Source: an uncultured Oscillospiraceae bacterium
Lineage (GTDB): Bacteria; Bacillota; Clostridia; Oscillospirales; Oscillospiraceae
DNA: 36,755 bases
Direction of reading: 5' to 3'
NCBI GenBank assembly: GCA_947584295.1
Contig: CANPWM010000016.1
Span: 1 to 36,755, forward strand
The notes under the pieces are model-generated. The model worked only from the letters and a program-made list of their open reading frames with translations, was not told the DNA's origin and made no database searches. The position numbers and the translations under genes are program-made. Positions 6,404 to 14,743 of this stretch are shown one piece after another. Position 1 is the stretch's first letter. Each line of letters begins with the position of its first letter.

Positions 6404-9400
6404 TCAATACTCGTAGTCGCCCTCGTAGACCATCACCGCGTCGCCGGTGAGGGTAACGAACTCGTCGGAGTAGTTAACGGTCACGTCCCCGCCGGGGAGC
6501 TTTACGGTGATGTCCCGGCCCTTTTGGAGCGTACCGCGCTCGGTGGCGGCGATGACGGCGGCGCAGGCGGCGGTGCCGTTGGCGCGGGTCTCGCCCTCGT
6601 CGGGGGAGTAGACGCGGATGCGCAGGGTGTCGTCATTGACCACCCGGACAAACTCCACGAAGGCCCCCTCCGGGAGTATCCCGGAGTTCACCAGGGAGGA
6701 GCCGACGCCCACCACGTCCATACTGCCCAGATCGTCGGTAAAGACGGTGCAGTGGGGGACGCCCAGGGTGGAGAGGGTGATGCGGTACTCCTGCCCGTCC
6801 ACCGTCACGGGTTCATCCACCACACGGGATTTGCCGATGAGGTTCACCTGCATCCGCCGGGCGTCCAGGAAGGCGGTGCCCATGTGGACGCTGACGGTGC
6901 TGACACGGCCGTTGCGGGTGTAGAGCTGCAGGGAGCGGATACCGGTGTCGGTCTGAATGGTCATATGCTCCTGGGGGACGATGCCCTTGTCAAAGAGGTA
7001 CTTGCCCACACAGCGAATGGAGTTGGCGGCCATGCGGCCCTCGGTGCCGTCCTGGTTGAAGATGCGCATCTTGGCGTCCGCCCCGGCGGAGTTCTCGATA
7101 AGCACCAGGGCGCTGCCGCCGATGCCGGTGATCCTGTCGCAGAGGGTGACGCTCAAGGACTCCGGGCTTGTGATGCGCCCGTCACGGTTGTCGAAGAAGA
7201 TGTAGTCGCTGCCGCAGGTGTGCATCTTGGCGAAGTGGATAAGCTCCCGGGTGCGGCGCATATTGTTGAGGTTCACAAGCTCGGTGTTCTCGTTGGTGAA
7301 GCGGCTCATGAGGGTGTCGGTCACCGCGTCGGCGGTGTCCAGGCTTGTGATGCAGGGGATCCGCAGGCGCACGGCCCGGGCGTGCAGGTCGATGAAGTCG
7401 CCCATGGTGTCGTCATAGAGGGCGCCGGTGTAGACGATGAAGCTGATGGCGCCGCTGTCCATGAGGGTGTAGGCGTCGTGGACGTGCTTGACCTCGGTGA
7501 CCTCCAGGCCCAGCTTGCGGATCACCGCGGCGGTGTCCGGCGTGGCGTAGAGGACCATATGCAGGTCGTTGAGCTTCTTGGCCAGCTTCACCACTTCGGG
7601 GAGCTCGTGGTTCTCGATGGACAGGAGGACGCCGTTTTTGCCGGGGGTGAAGGCGCCGGCCAGGTTGTACCCGGCGGCCCGCAGGCCCTTGAACAGCGCC
7701 TCGGAGAAGGTGCGGCCAAGTCCCAGGACCTCGCCGGTGGACTTCATCTCCGGACCCAGCATGGAGTTGGCGTCGGTGATCTTCTCAAAGGAGAACACGG
7801 GCACCTTGATGGCGTAATAGGGGGGCGTGTCGCACAGGACCTTTTCGTAGCCCAGGCCCTTCAGGGTGGCGCCCATCATCACCCGACTTGCCACGTCCAC
7901 CATGGGGATGCCGGTGACCTTGCTGAGATACGGCACGGTGCGGGAGGCGCGGGGGTTCACCTCGATGACGTAAAGCTCCCGCTTGTAGATGAGGTACTGG
8001 ATATTCACCAGGCCCCTGGTGCCCAGCTCCAGCGCCAGACGGCGGGAGCTCTCCACCACCTTCTGCATCATCTTGTCCGTCAGGTTGTAGGGGGGATAGA
8101 CGGCGATGGAGTCGCCGGAGTGGACGCCGGCCCGCTCGATGTGCTCCATGATGCCGGGCATCAGCACGTCGGTGCCGTCGGAGATCACGTCCACCTCCAG
8201 TTCGGTGCCGGGCATGTACTTGTCCACCAGAACGGAGTTGTCCTCCCGCTCGGTGCTGGCGACGATGAGGGCCATATAGGCGCGCACGTCGCCGTCGTCG
8301 TGGGCGATGACCATGTTCTGGCCGCCGATGACGTAGCTGGGCCGCAGCAGCACCGGGTAGCCCAGGGCGTTGGCGGCGGAGAGGGCCTCCTCCAAGGTGT
8401 GGGTGCCGCAGCCCTTGGGGCGCTTGATACCCAGGGACTCCAGAAGCGCGTCGAACCGCTCCCGGTCCTCGGCCAAGTCGATGCCCTCGGCGCTGGTGCC
8501 TAAGATGCGGATCCCCTGCCTGTCCAGGTACTCCGTCAGCTTGATGGCCGTCTGGCCGCCGAAGGCCACCACCACGCCGATGGGCTTCTCCACCTGGATA
8601 ACGCCCATCACGTCCTCCGGGGTGAGAGGTTCGAAGTAGAGCCTGTCCGCCGTGTCGTAGTCGGTGGAGACGGTCTCGGGGTTATTGTTGATGATGACCA
8701 CGTCGTAGCCCAGCTTTTTCAGGGTCACGGCGCAGTGGACGGAGCTGTAATCGAACTCGATGCCCTGGCCGATGCGGATGGGGCCGGAGCCGATGACGAT
8801 AACGCTCATGCGGCGGCGGGGCAGGGGCCGGGAGTCGCATTTCGCGTCGTAGGCGGAGTAGTAGTAGGGCGTCTCGGCCTCGAACTCGGCGGCGCAGGTG
8901 TCCACCATCTTGTAGACGGGATCCAGGTGGGGGATCTCCGCCTGCCCGGAGAGGGCCTTCAGGGCGGCGTCGGTGTAGCCGTAACGCTTGCCCCGCAGAT
9001 AGGTCTCGCTGTCGATGCCGTGTTCGGCGATCCGCTTTTCAAAGTCCACTAAATTTTGAAGCTTGGCGATGAACCACCGGTCGATCATGGTGACCTCATG
9101 GATATGCTCGTGGCTGACGCCGGCCTTCAGCGCCTCGAACACCGTGAAGATCCGCAGATCGTCCATGGCCGCCAGGCGCTCCTCCAGGGATTTCCCCGGG
9201 ACGGGGGCGCGGTTTAAGGTGGACTGGCCGATCTCGGCCCCCCGGACGGCCTTCATCAAGGCGGACTCGAAGTTCTGGCCGATGCTCATGACCTCGCCGG
9301 TGGCCTTCATCTGGGTACCCAGACGGCGGCCCGCGCCGTGGAATTTGTCGAAGGGCCATTTGGGGAACTTCACCACGCAGTAGTCCACGGTGGGTTCAAA

Positions 9401-10435
9401 GCAGGCGTAGGTCTTGCCGGTGATGTCGTTGCGGATCTCGTCCAGGGTGTAGCCCAGGGCGATCTTCACCGCCACCTTGGCGATGGGGTAGCCGGTGGCC
9501 TTGGAGGCCAGGGCGGAGGAGCGGGACACGCGGGGGTTCACCTCGATGACCGCGTACTCGAAGGAATCGGGGTTCAGGGCGAACTGGCAGTTGCAGCCGC
9601 CCTCGATGCCAAGCTCGGTGATGATGTCCAGGGCGGCGGAGCGGAGCATCTGGTACTCCTGGTCCATCAGCGTCAGGGCGGGGGCCACCACGATGGAGTC
9701 GCCGGTGTGGATGCCCACCGGGTCGAAGTTCTCCATGGAGCAGACGGTGATCACGTTGCCCGCGCCGTCCCGGATGACCTCGAACTCGATCTCCTTCCAG
9801 CCGAAGATGTATTTTTCAATGAGCACCTGGGTGATGGGGGAGGTCTCAAGCCCTACGAAGGCCACTTTTTTGAGCTCCTCGGCGTTGTAGGCCACGCCGC
9901 CGCCTCCGCCGCCCAGGGTGAAGGCGGGACGGACGATGACGGGGTAGCCGATGCGGTCAGCGATGGCCAGGCAGGTGTCCACGTCGTTGGCGATGTCCGA
10001 GGGGATGCAGGGCTGGCCGATGCGCTCCATGGCCTCCTTGAAAAGCTCCCGGTCCTCGGCCTTGTCGATGGCGTCGGCGTTGGTGCCGATAAGGCGCACG
10101 CCGTGCTTCTTGAGGAAGCCCTCGTGGGTCAGCTGCATGGCGATGGTAAGGCCGGTCTGGCCACCCAGGCCCGCCAGGAGACAGTCGGGCTTCTCCTTGA
10201 GAATGATGCGCTTGACGGTGTCGGCGTTCAGGGGTTCCAGGTACACCGCGTCCGCCATGTCGCCGTCGGTCATGACGGTGGCGGGGTTGGAGTTGACCAG
10301 GACGGACTTGACGCCCTCCTGCTTCAAGATGCGGCACGCCTGGGTGCCGGCGTAGTCGAACTCGGCGGCCTGGCCGATAACGATGGGGCCGGAGCCGATG
10401 ACCATGACTTTTTTGATTGTTTTATCTAAAGGCAT
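6404..10435 (-). CDS. carB: Carbamoyl phosphate synthase large subunit fused to a DapF-like domain without catalytic cysteines
   Basis: A 1343-residue protein. Residues 1 to about 1065 are a complete CarB: two ATP-grasp halves (GSGPIVIGQAAEFDYAG near the start, GGGGGGVAYNAEEL, EVNPRVSRSSALASKATGYPIAK; second half GSGPIRIGQGIEFDYSS, VIEVNPRASRTVPYLSK) and an MGS-type allosteric domain with the family GAFTPGKNGVLLSI and CITSLDTADAV. Usual CarB ends there. From Lys1070 (KMHTCGSDYIFFD) to the end it aligns by eye with diaminopimelate epimerase: RIFNQDGTEGRMAANSIRCVGKY and GETRANGTAACAAVIAA. The two catalytic Cys of DapF (MCGNG and ACGTGA) are replaced by Ala1136 and Asn1286, so the usual two-cysteine racemisation should not work. 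One uninterrupted frame spans the junction. The carA stop overlaps its ATG by one base; dapL lies first in the same operon. The role of the extra domain is unknown. Confidence 0.93.
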   Translation of the reverse strand: MPLDKTIKKVMVIGSGPIVIGQAAEFDYAGTQACRILKQEGVKSVLVNSNPATVMTDGDMADAVYLEPLNADTVKRIILKEKPDCLLAGLGGQTGLTIAMQLTHEGFLKKHGVRLIGTNADAIDKAEDRELFKEAMERIGQPCIPSDIANDVDTCLAIADRIGYPVIVRPAFTLGGGGGGVAYNAEELKKVAFVGLETSPITQVLIEKYIFGWKEIEFEVIRDGAGNVITVCSMENFDPVGIHTGDSIVVAPALTLMDQEYQMLRSAALDIITELGIEGGCNCQFALNPDSFEYAVIEVNPRVSRSSALASKATGYPIAKVAVKIALGYTLDEIRNDITGKTYACFEPTVDYCVVKFPKWPFDKFHGAGRRLGTQMKATGEVMSIGQNFESALMKAVRGAEIGQSTLNRAPVPGKSLEERLAAMDDLRIFTVFEALKAGVSHEHIHEVTMIDRWFIAKLQNLVDFEKRIAEHGIDSETYLRGKRYGYTDAALKALSGQAEIPHLDPVYKMVDTCAAEFEAETPYYYSAYDAKCDSRPLPRRRMSVIVIGSGPIRIGQGIEFDYSSVHCAVTLKKLGYDVVIINNNPETVSTDYDTADRLYFEPLTPEDVMGVIQVEKPIGVVVAFGGQTAIKLTEYLDRQGIRILGTSAEGIDLAEDRERFDALLESLGIKRPKGCGTHTLEEALSAANALGYPVLLRPSYVIGGQNMVIAHDDGDVRAYMALIVASTEREDNSVLVDKYMPGTELEVDVISDGTDVLMPGIMEHIERAGVHSGDSIAVYPPYNLTDKMMQKVVESSRRLALELGTRGLVNIQYLIYKRELYVIEVNPRASRTVPYLSKVTGIPMVDVASRVMMGATLKGLGYEKVLCDTPPYYAIKVPVFSFEKITDANSMLGPEMKSTGEVLGLGRTFSEALFKGLRAAGYNLAGAFTPGKNGVLLSIENHELPEVVKLAKKLNDLHMVLYATPDTAAVIRKLGLEVTEVKHVHDAYTLMDSGAISFIVYTGALYDDTMGDFIDLHARAVRLRIPCITSLDTADAVTDTLMSRFTNENTELVNLNNMRRTRELIHFAKMHTCGSDYIFFDNRDGRITSPESLSVTLCDRITGIGGSALVLIENSAGADAKMRIFNQDGTEGRMAANSIRCVGKYLFDKGIVPQEHMTIQTDTGIRSLQLYTRNGRVSTVSVHMGTAFLDARRMQVNLIGKSRVVDEPVTVDGQEYRITLSTLGVPHCTVFTDDLGSMDVVGVGSSLVNSGILPEGAFVEFVRVVNDDTLRIRVYSPDEGETRANGTAACAAVIAATERGTLQKGRDITVKLPGGDVTVNYSDEFVTLTGDAVMVYEGDYEY

Positions 10436-11502
10436 TACCGCACCTCCATCATATCCATGAACCGGTCAAAGGCCCATTCGGTGTCCCGGGGGCCGCCGTG
10501 GGCCTCGGGGTGGAACTGCATGGAGAAAGCCTTTTTGCCGGGGTAATCCACGCCCTCGCAGGTGCCGTCGTTGACGTTCACAAAGCGCATCTTGCCGCCC
10601 ACCCGCTCGATGTCCTTCACGGACACGGCGTAGCCGTGGTTCTGGCAGGTGATGTAGACCCTGCCGGTCTCCAGATCCTTCACCGGCTGGTTGGCCCCGC
10701 GGTGGCCGAATTTCAGCTTCTCGGTGGAGCCGCCGGCGGCCAGCACCATCATCTGGTGGCCCAGGCAGATGCCGAACAGGGGCTTTTTGCCGAAAAGCTC
10801 CCGGATCACCTGGACGCACCCCACGTTGTCCTTGGGGTCGCCGGGGCCGTTGGAGAGCATGATCCCGTCGGGGTCGTAGCGCAGGATCTCCTCCACCGTG
10901 GAGTTGTAGGGGAGAGTGACGACCTTGCAATTGCGCTTTAAAAGGTTCTCGGTGATGCTCCCCTTGGCGCCGTAGTCCATCAGCACCACGGTGCGGGAGA
11001 TGGGGCCGGCGGGCATTAAGATCTCCGGCTGGCGGGTGGAGGTGGCCTCCACGGAACCCTCCACCCGGAAGGACTTGAGGCTCTGCCAGTCGTAGTCCGG
11101 GTCGGGGGTGATGACGGCGTTCATAACGCCGCCGTCCCGGATAAGCTGGGTAAGCTCCCGGGTGTCCACGCCGGAGATGCCCACGATGCCCATGCGCTCC
11201 ATGAAGTGCTGGATATCCTCCTCGCACCGGAAGTTGCTGGGCTGGGCGCAAACCTCCCTGACTATAGCTCCGCGGACATGGATAGAGGAGCTTTCCATGT
11301 CCGCGTCGGCGACACCGTAATTACAAAACATCGGGAACGTGAAAATGACCAGCTGTCCGAAATAGCTGGGATCCGTAAGACTTTCCACACAGCCGGTCAT
11401 GCCCGTGGTGAACACAAGCTCCCCCACGCTCTCGCCGGCCTTCCCGAAGGACTCTCCCTCGTATTTTTTACCGTTTTCCAGGATCAAGTATGTTTTTCCC
11501 AT
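10435..11502 (-). CDS. carA: Carbamoyl phosphate synthase small (glutaminase) subunit
   Basis: Releases ammonia from glutamine for CarB; together they make carbamoyl phosphate for arginine and pyrimidine synthesis. The 355-residue protein has the N-terminal CarA domain (LILENGKKYEGESFG, FTTGMTGCVESLTDPSYFGQ) and a class I glutamine amidotransferase domain with SNGPGDPKDN, the nucleophile Cys in GICLGHQ and the His/Glu pair in QFHPEA. RBS is GAGGAGG, with the ATG at 11502. The stop overlaps the carB start (TAATG). The 68 bases between dapL and carA hold a GC hairpin and a fragment of the interspersed repeat. Confidence 0.96.
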   Translation of the reverse strand: MGKTYLILENGKKYEGESFGKAGESVGELVFTTGMTGCVESLTDPSYFGQLVIFTFPMFCNYGVADADMESSSIHVRGAIVREVCAQPSNFRCEEDIQHFMERMGIVGISGVDTRELTQLIRDGGVMNAVITPDPDYDWQSLKSFRVEGSVEATSTRQPEILMPAGPISRTVVLMDYGAKGSITENLLKRNCKVVTLPYNSTVEEILRYDPDGIMLSNGPGDPKDNVGCVQVIRELFGKKPLFGICLGHQMMVLAAGGSTEKLKFGHRGANQPVKDLETGRVYITCQNHGYAVSVKDIERVGGKMRFVNVNDGTCEGVDYPGKKAFSMQFHPEAHGGPRDTEWAFDRFMDMMEVR

Positions 11503-11516
11503 ATTTCCTCCTCGTC

Positions 11517-11556
11517 GTCGCGGAACACGCTTTACCTCTCCGCCGCGCTGACGCGG
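11517..11556 (-). repeat. Fragment of the RBS-bearing repeat between dapL and carA
   Basis: The plus-strand stretch CGTCGTCGCGGAACACGCTT followed by TACCTC matches the right end of the repeat (compare 36254-36279, CGTCGTCGCGGAACCGGCTT then TACCTCGCG). The adjoining CCGCCGCG / CGCGGCGG hairpin stands where the full copy has its GCGTCCCCGCG hairpin. Only the right-hand third is present. Confidence 0.55.
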
Positions 11557-11570
11557 CGGCCCATATTTTG

Positions 11571-12788
11571 TTACCGCAATAATTTCCGTATCCGCTCCAT
11601 GGCCTGGCAGGTGTTCTCATAGGTGCCGAAGGCGGTGAGGCGGATATACCCCTCGCCGGAGGGGCCGAAGCCCGCGCCGGGGGTGGTGACGATGCAGGCC
11701 TCCTTCAGAAGCTTGTCGAAAAATTCCCAGCTGCCCATACCGTCCGGCGTGCCGCACCAGATGTAGGGGGCGTTGACGCCGCCGTAGACGGGCAGGCCCG
11801 CCCCGCTCAACGCCTCCCTGATGACACGGGCGTTGTTCAGGTAGTATTGGACGTTCTCCATGGACTGCGCCCAGCCCTCGTCGGAGAGGGCCGCCTCGGC
11901 GGCCCGCTGAATGACGTAGGGTACGCCGTTGAACTTGGTCCCCATGCGCCGGTTCCACATATCCCGGAGGCTCACGCCGCCCCGGGTCAGGGCCTTGGGG
12001 ACCACCGTGTAGGCGCAGCGGTTGCCGGTGAAGCCGGAGGACTTGGAGAAGGAGCGGAACTCGATGGCGCAGGTCTTGGCCCCCTCTACCTCGAAGATGC
12101 TGTGGGGGATACCTGATTCGGTGATGAACGCCTCGTAGGCGGAATCGAACAGGATCACGCTGCCGTGTTCATTGGCATAGTCTACCCAGGTTTTCAGCTG
12201 GTCATAATTGGCCGCCGTGCCGGTGGGGTTGTTGGGGGAGCAGATGTAGATGATGTCCGGGACGCGCCGGGGCAGGGCGGGGAAGAAGCCGTTTTCCGCC
12301 GTGCAGGGCAGATAGACCAGGTTCGTCCACTTCTCGCCGTCGTAGTCCCCGGCCCGGCCGGCCATGGCGTTGGTGTCCACATAGACGGGGTACACCGGGT
12401 CGCAGACGGCCACCACGTTGTCCATGTCGAAGATGTCGCCGATGTTGCCGCAGTCGGACTTGGCCCCGTCGGAAACGAAGATCTCGTCGTCAGCGACGTC
12501 CACGCCGCGCTTTTTGTAGGCGGCCTGAATGGCGAACCGGAGGAAGTCGTAGGCCCCGCAGGTCTCCTCGCAGTAGCCCCGGAAGGTCTCCTGCCGGCCC
12601 ATCTCACGGCTGGCCTTCTCCATGGCCTCCACCACCGCCGGGGCCAGGGGACGGGTCACGTCGCCGATGCCCATGCGGATAAGGGGCAGGGGGGGATTCG
12701 TGGCCTGAAAGGCCCTGGTGCGGCGGCCGATCTCCGGGAAGAGATACCCGCCGGGGAGTTTTTGGAAGTTCGCGTTGACTTTGACCAT
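11571..12788 (-). CDS. dapL: LL-diaminopimelate aminotransferase
   Basis: Converts tetrahydrodipicolinate directly to LL-diaminopimelate with glutamate, the short DAP/lysine route. The 405-residue PLP enzyme begins NANFQKLPGGYLFPEIGRR, a DapL hallmark, and shows IRMGIGDVTRPL, SPNNPTGTAANY, FDSAYEAFI and the PLP-Lys segment FRSFSKSSGFTGNRC. Length is usual. RBS is AAGGGG eight bases before the ATG, with a perfect consensus promoter upstream. It heads the operon with carA and carB. Its product is the normal substrate of DapF, which makes the DapF-like tail on CarB in the same transcript notable. Confidence 0.95.
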   Translation of the reverse strand: MVKVNANFQKLPGGYLFPEIGRRTRAFQATNPPLPLIRMGIGDVTRPLAPAVVEAMEKASREMGRQETFRGYCEETCGAYDFLRFAIQAAYKKRGVDVADDEIFVSDGAKSDCGNIGDIFDMDNVVAVCDPVYPVYVDTNAMAGRAGDYDGEKWTNLVYLPCTAENGFFPALPRRVPDIIYICSPNNPTGTAANYDQLKTWVDYANEHGSVILFDSAYEAFITESGIPHSIFEVEGAKTCAIEFRSFSKSSGFTGNRCAYTVVPKALTRGGVSLRDMWNRRMGTKFNGVPYVIQRAAEAALSDEGWAQSMENVQYYLNNARVIREALSGAGLPVYGGVNAPYIWCGTPDGMGSWEFFDKLLKEACIVTTPGAGFGPSGEGYIRLTAFGTYENTCQAMERIRKLLR

Positions 12789-12820
12789 CTGAACAGCCCC
12801 TTTTTCTCCATTTTAAAAAG

Positions 12821-12849
12821 ATTATAAGCGCAAACCGGGCCGCTGTCAA
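12821..12849 (-). promoter_or_regulatory. Consensus sigma-A promoter of dapL-carA-carB
   Basis: Minus strand TTGACA (12849-12844), 17 bases, TATAAT (12826-12821), an exact match to consensus. Predicted start near 12815, about 27 bases before the dapL ATG. Confidence 0.9.
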
Positions 12850-12943
12850 CGCTGTTTAAAGCCCAAAAAGCCGCCAAAATCCGCGCTTTGTTTGTACGAA
12901 ACTCCAAAATGCAATTTTGAGGACAGAATCCTGCAAAAATACC

Positions 12944-12973
12944 TTGACAAAGAGGTGGGGAATAGTGTAAAAT
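12944..12973 (+). promoter_or_regulatory. Sigma-A promoter of asnB
   Basis: TTGACA (12944-12949), 18 bases, TAAAAT (12968-12973). Divergent from the dapL promoter. The predicted start near 12980 leaves about 90 bases of leader before asnB. Confidence 0.75.
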
Positions 12974-13009
12974 GCACCTCGTTAATGAATAAAAATGAAA
13001 ATCCACAAC

Positions 13010-13053
13010 GGCGCGGATTTGACCCTGATCCCGGGGGAAATTCGCGCCTTTTT
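13010..13053 (+). terminator. Leader terminator (attenuator candidate) before asnB
   Basis: An 11-bp stem without mismatch (GGCGCGGATTT with AAATTCGCGCC, one G-U) and 17-base loop, followed by TTTTTG. It ends 18 bases before the asnB ATG and lies downstream of the asnB promoter, so it must be bypassed for expression. AAATCC (12999-13004) can pair with GGATTT of the left arm as an alternative structure. Three Asn codons (AAT at 12988, 12994, 13000) precede it in a possible leaderless frame starting at ATG 12985. Confidence 0.72.
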
Positions 13054-13071
13054 GTTTGGGAGGGTCTGAAA

Positions 13072-14652
13072 ATGTGCTCGATCATCGGCTTTACAAAGCG
13101 TTCCGTCCCCCTGGAGCTGGCCCGGAGGGGCTTTGGGGAGACGGTATCCCGGGGGCCGGATATGTCCCGCTTCGTAGAGGCGGGGGAGGGGTGGCTGGGC
13201 TTTCACCGCCTGGCCATCATGGGCCTGACGCCGGAGGGAATGCAGCCCTTTGAGCTGGACGGCAATATGGTGGTGTGCAACGGGGAGCTGTACGGCTTCC
13301 GGCCGGTGCGGCGGCGGATCGCCAAAAAGTACGCCTTCAAATCCGACTCCGACTGCGAGATCATTCTGCCGCTCTACAAGGAGCTGGGCCTGGGTATGTT
13401 CGCGCGGCTGGACGCGGAGTTCGCCATGATCCTGTACGACACGAAGCTGGGGTTCATCGCCGCCCGGGATCCCATCGGCATCAGGCCCCTCTACTACGGC
13501 TATCTGGAGGACGGGTCGGCGGTTTTCGCCAGTGAACCCAAGAACCTGACGGCCTTCTGTAAAAAGGTCATGCCCTTCCCGCCGGGCCACTACTGGGTGG
13601 GCGGGAAATTCGTTCGCTACGCCGACGTGACGCGGGTGGAGGGGGAGTACATCTCCGGCTCCACCTACCGGGTCTGCGCCGGGATCCGGGGGCGGCTCAT
13701 CGCCGCCGTGGAGAAGCGTCTGGACTCCGACGCGCCCATCGGCTTTTTGCTGTCCGGCGGGCTGGACTCCTCCCTGGTGTGCGCCATCGCCGCCAAGATT
13801 CTGGGCCGGAAGATCCGCACCTTCGCCATCGGCATGGACAAGGACGCCATTGACCTGAAATACGCCCGGCAGGTGGCGGACTACATCGGCGCGGAGCATA
13901 CCGAGGTCTTTATGACGCGCCAGCAGGTCATCGACAACCTGGAGACGGTCATCAAGGCCCTGGGCACCTGGGATATCACTACGATCCGGGCCAGCATGGG
14001 CATGTACCTGGTGTGCAAGGCCATTCACGAGACGACAGATATCCGCGTCCTGCTCACCGGGGAGATCTCCGACGAGCTGTTCGGCTACAAATATACGGAC
14101 TTCGCCCCCAGCGCGGCGGAGTTCCAGGCGGAGAGCCAGAAGCGGGTGTCGGAGCTGCATATGTACGACGTCCTCCGGGCCGACAGGTGCATCAGCGTCA
14201 ACTCCCTGGAGGCCCGGGTACCCTTTGGCGACCTGGACTTTGTGCGGTACGTCATGAGCATCGACCCGGAGCTGAAGATGAACAGATACAACATGGGCAA
14301 GTATCTGCTGCGCCACGCCTTTGAGGCCGACGAGATCCTGCCCGGACAGATCCTCTGGCGGCAGAAGGCGGCCTTCTCCGACGCCGTGGGCCACTCCATG
14401 GTGGACGACCTGAAGGAGTACGCCCAGTCCCTCTACACCGATGAGGAATTTGAGGAGAAGCGGAAAAAATACGCCTATCGCACGCCCTTCACCAAGGAGA
14501 GCCTGCTGTACCGGGAGATCTTTGAGAAATATTACCCCGGCCAGGCGGAGATGATCGCGGACTTCTGGATGCCCAACCGCTCCTGGCCCAACTGCGCCGT
14601 GGACGACCCCTCCGCCCGGGTGCTGGCAAACTACGGCGACAGCGGCATTTGA
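13072..14652 (+). CDS. asnB: Asparagine synthetase (glutamine-hydrolysing)
   Basis: Makes asparagine from aspartate, glutamine and ATP in the cytoplasm. The 526-residue protein starts MCSIIGF, which leaves the nucleophilic Cys at the N-terminus after Met removal. The Ntn glutaminase domain follows (FHRLAIMG, VCNGELYG, ARDPIGIRPLYYG), then the synthetase domain with the PP-loop GFLLSGGLDSSLVC, GEISDELFGY and SLEARVPFGD. The ATG at 13072 is chosen because Cys2 must be terminal; the frame is open further upstream through the leader. RBS is GGAGG. It is transcribed alone; the next gene has a terminator over its ribosome binding site. Confidence 0.95.
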   Translation: MCSIIGFTKRSVPLELARRGFGETVSRGPDMSRFVEAGEGWLGFHRLAIMGLTPEGMQPFELDGNMVVCNGELYGFRPVRRRIAKKYAFKSDSDCEIILPLYKELGLGMFARLDAEFAMILYDTKLGFIAARDPIGIRPLYYGYLEDGSAVFASEPKNLTAFCKKVMPFPPGHYWVGGKFVRYADVTRVEGEYISGSTYRVCAGIRGRLIAAVEKRLDSDAPIGFLLSGGLDSSLVCAIAAKILGRKIRTFAIGMDKDAIDLKYARQVADYIGAEHTEVFMTRQQVIDNLETVIKALGTWDITTIRASMGMYLVCKAIHETTDIRVLLTGEISDELFGYKYTDFAPSAAEFQAESQKRVSELHMYDVLRADRCISVNSLEARVPFGDLDFVRYVMSIDPELKMNRYNMGKYLLRHAFEADEILPGQILWRQKAAFSDAVGHSMVDDLKEYAQSLYTDEEFEEKRKKYAYRTPFTKESLLYREIFEKYYPGQAEMIADFWMPNRSWPNCAVDDPSARVLANYGDSGI

Positions 14653-14685
14653 TGGGACGGCTTACAGGATCTTAGCCTTGAAAAT

Positions 14686-14743
14686 CCCCTCCTTTTGTAC
14701 TAAGCTTTGTAATGAGCCTGCGTACATAAGGAGGGGCTTTTTT
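14686..14743 (+). terminator. Terminator hairpin after asnB that contains the next gene's Shine-Dalgarno
   Basis: CCCCTCCTT (14686-14694) pairs perfectly with AAGGAGGGG (14728-14736); an inner GTAC pair is possible; then C and six T run straight into the ATG at 14744. AAGGAGGGG is also the only good Shine-Dalgarno for that ATG (seven-base spacing). The hairpin can act as the asnB terminator and, when present in an mRNA, hides the ribosome binding site. Confidence 0.75.

Noticed and set aside
5651-8503. Very long plus-strand open frame (950 codons) opposite the sigma gene and the carB 3' half
   Set aside because: It is the antisense shadow of high-GC coding sequence: Gly/His/Val/Asp-rich low-complexity translation, no RBS, no recognisable domain. 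carB on the minus strand has all its motifs.
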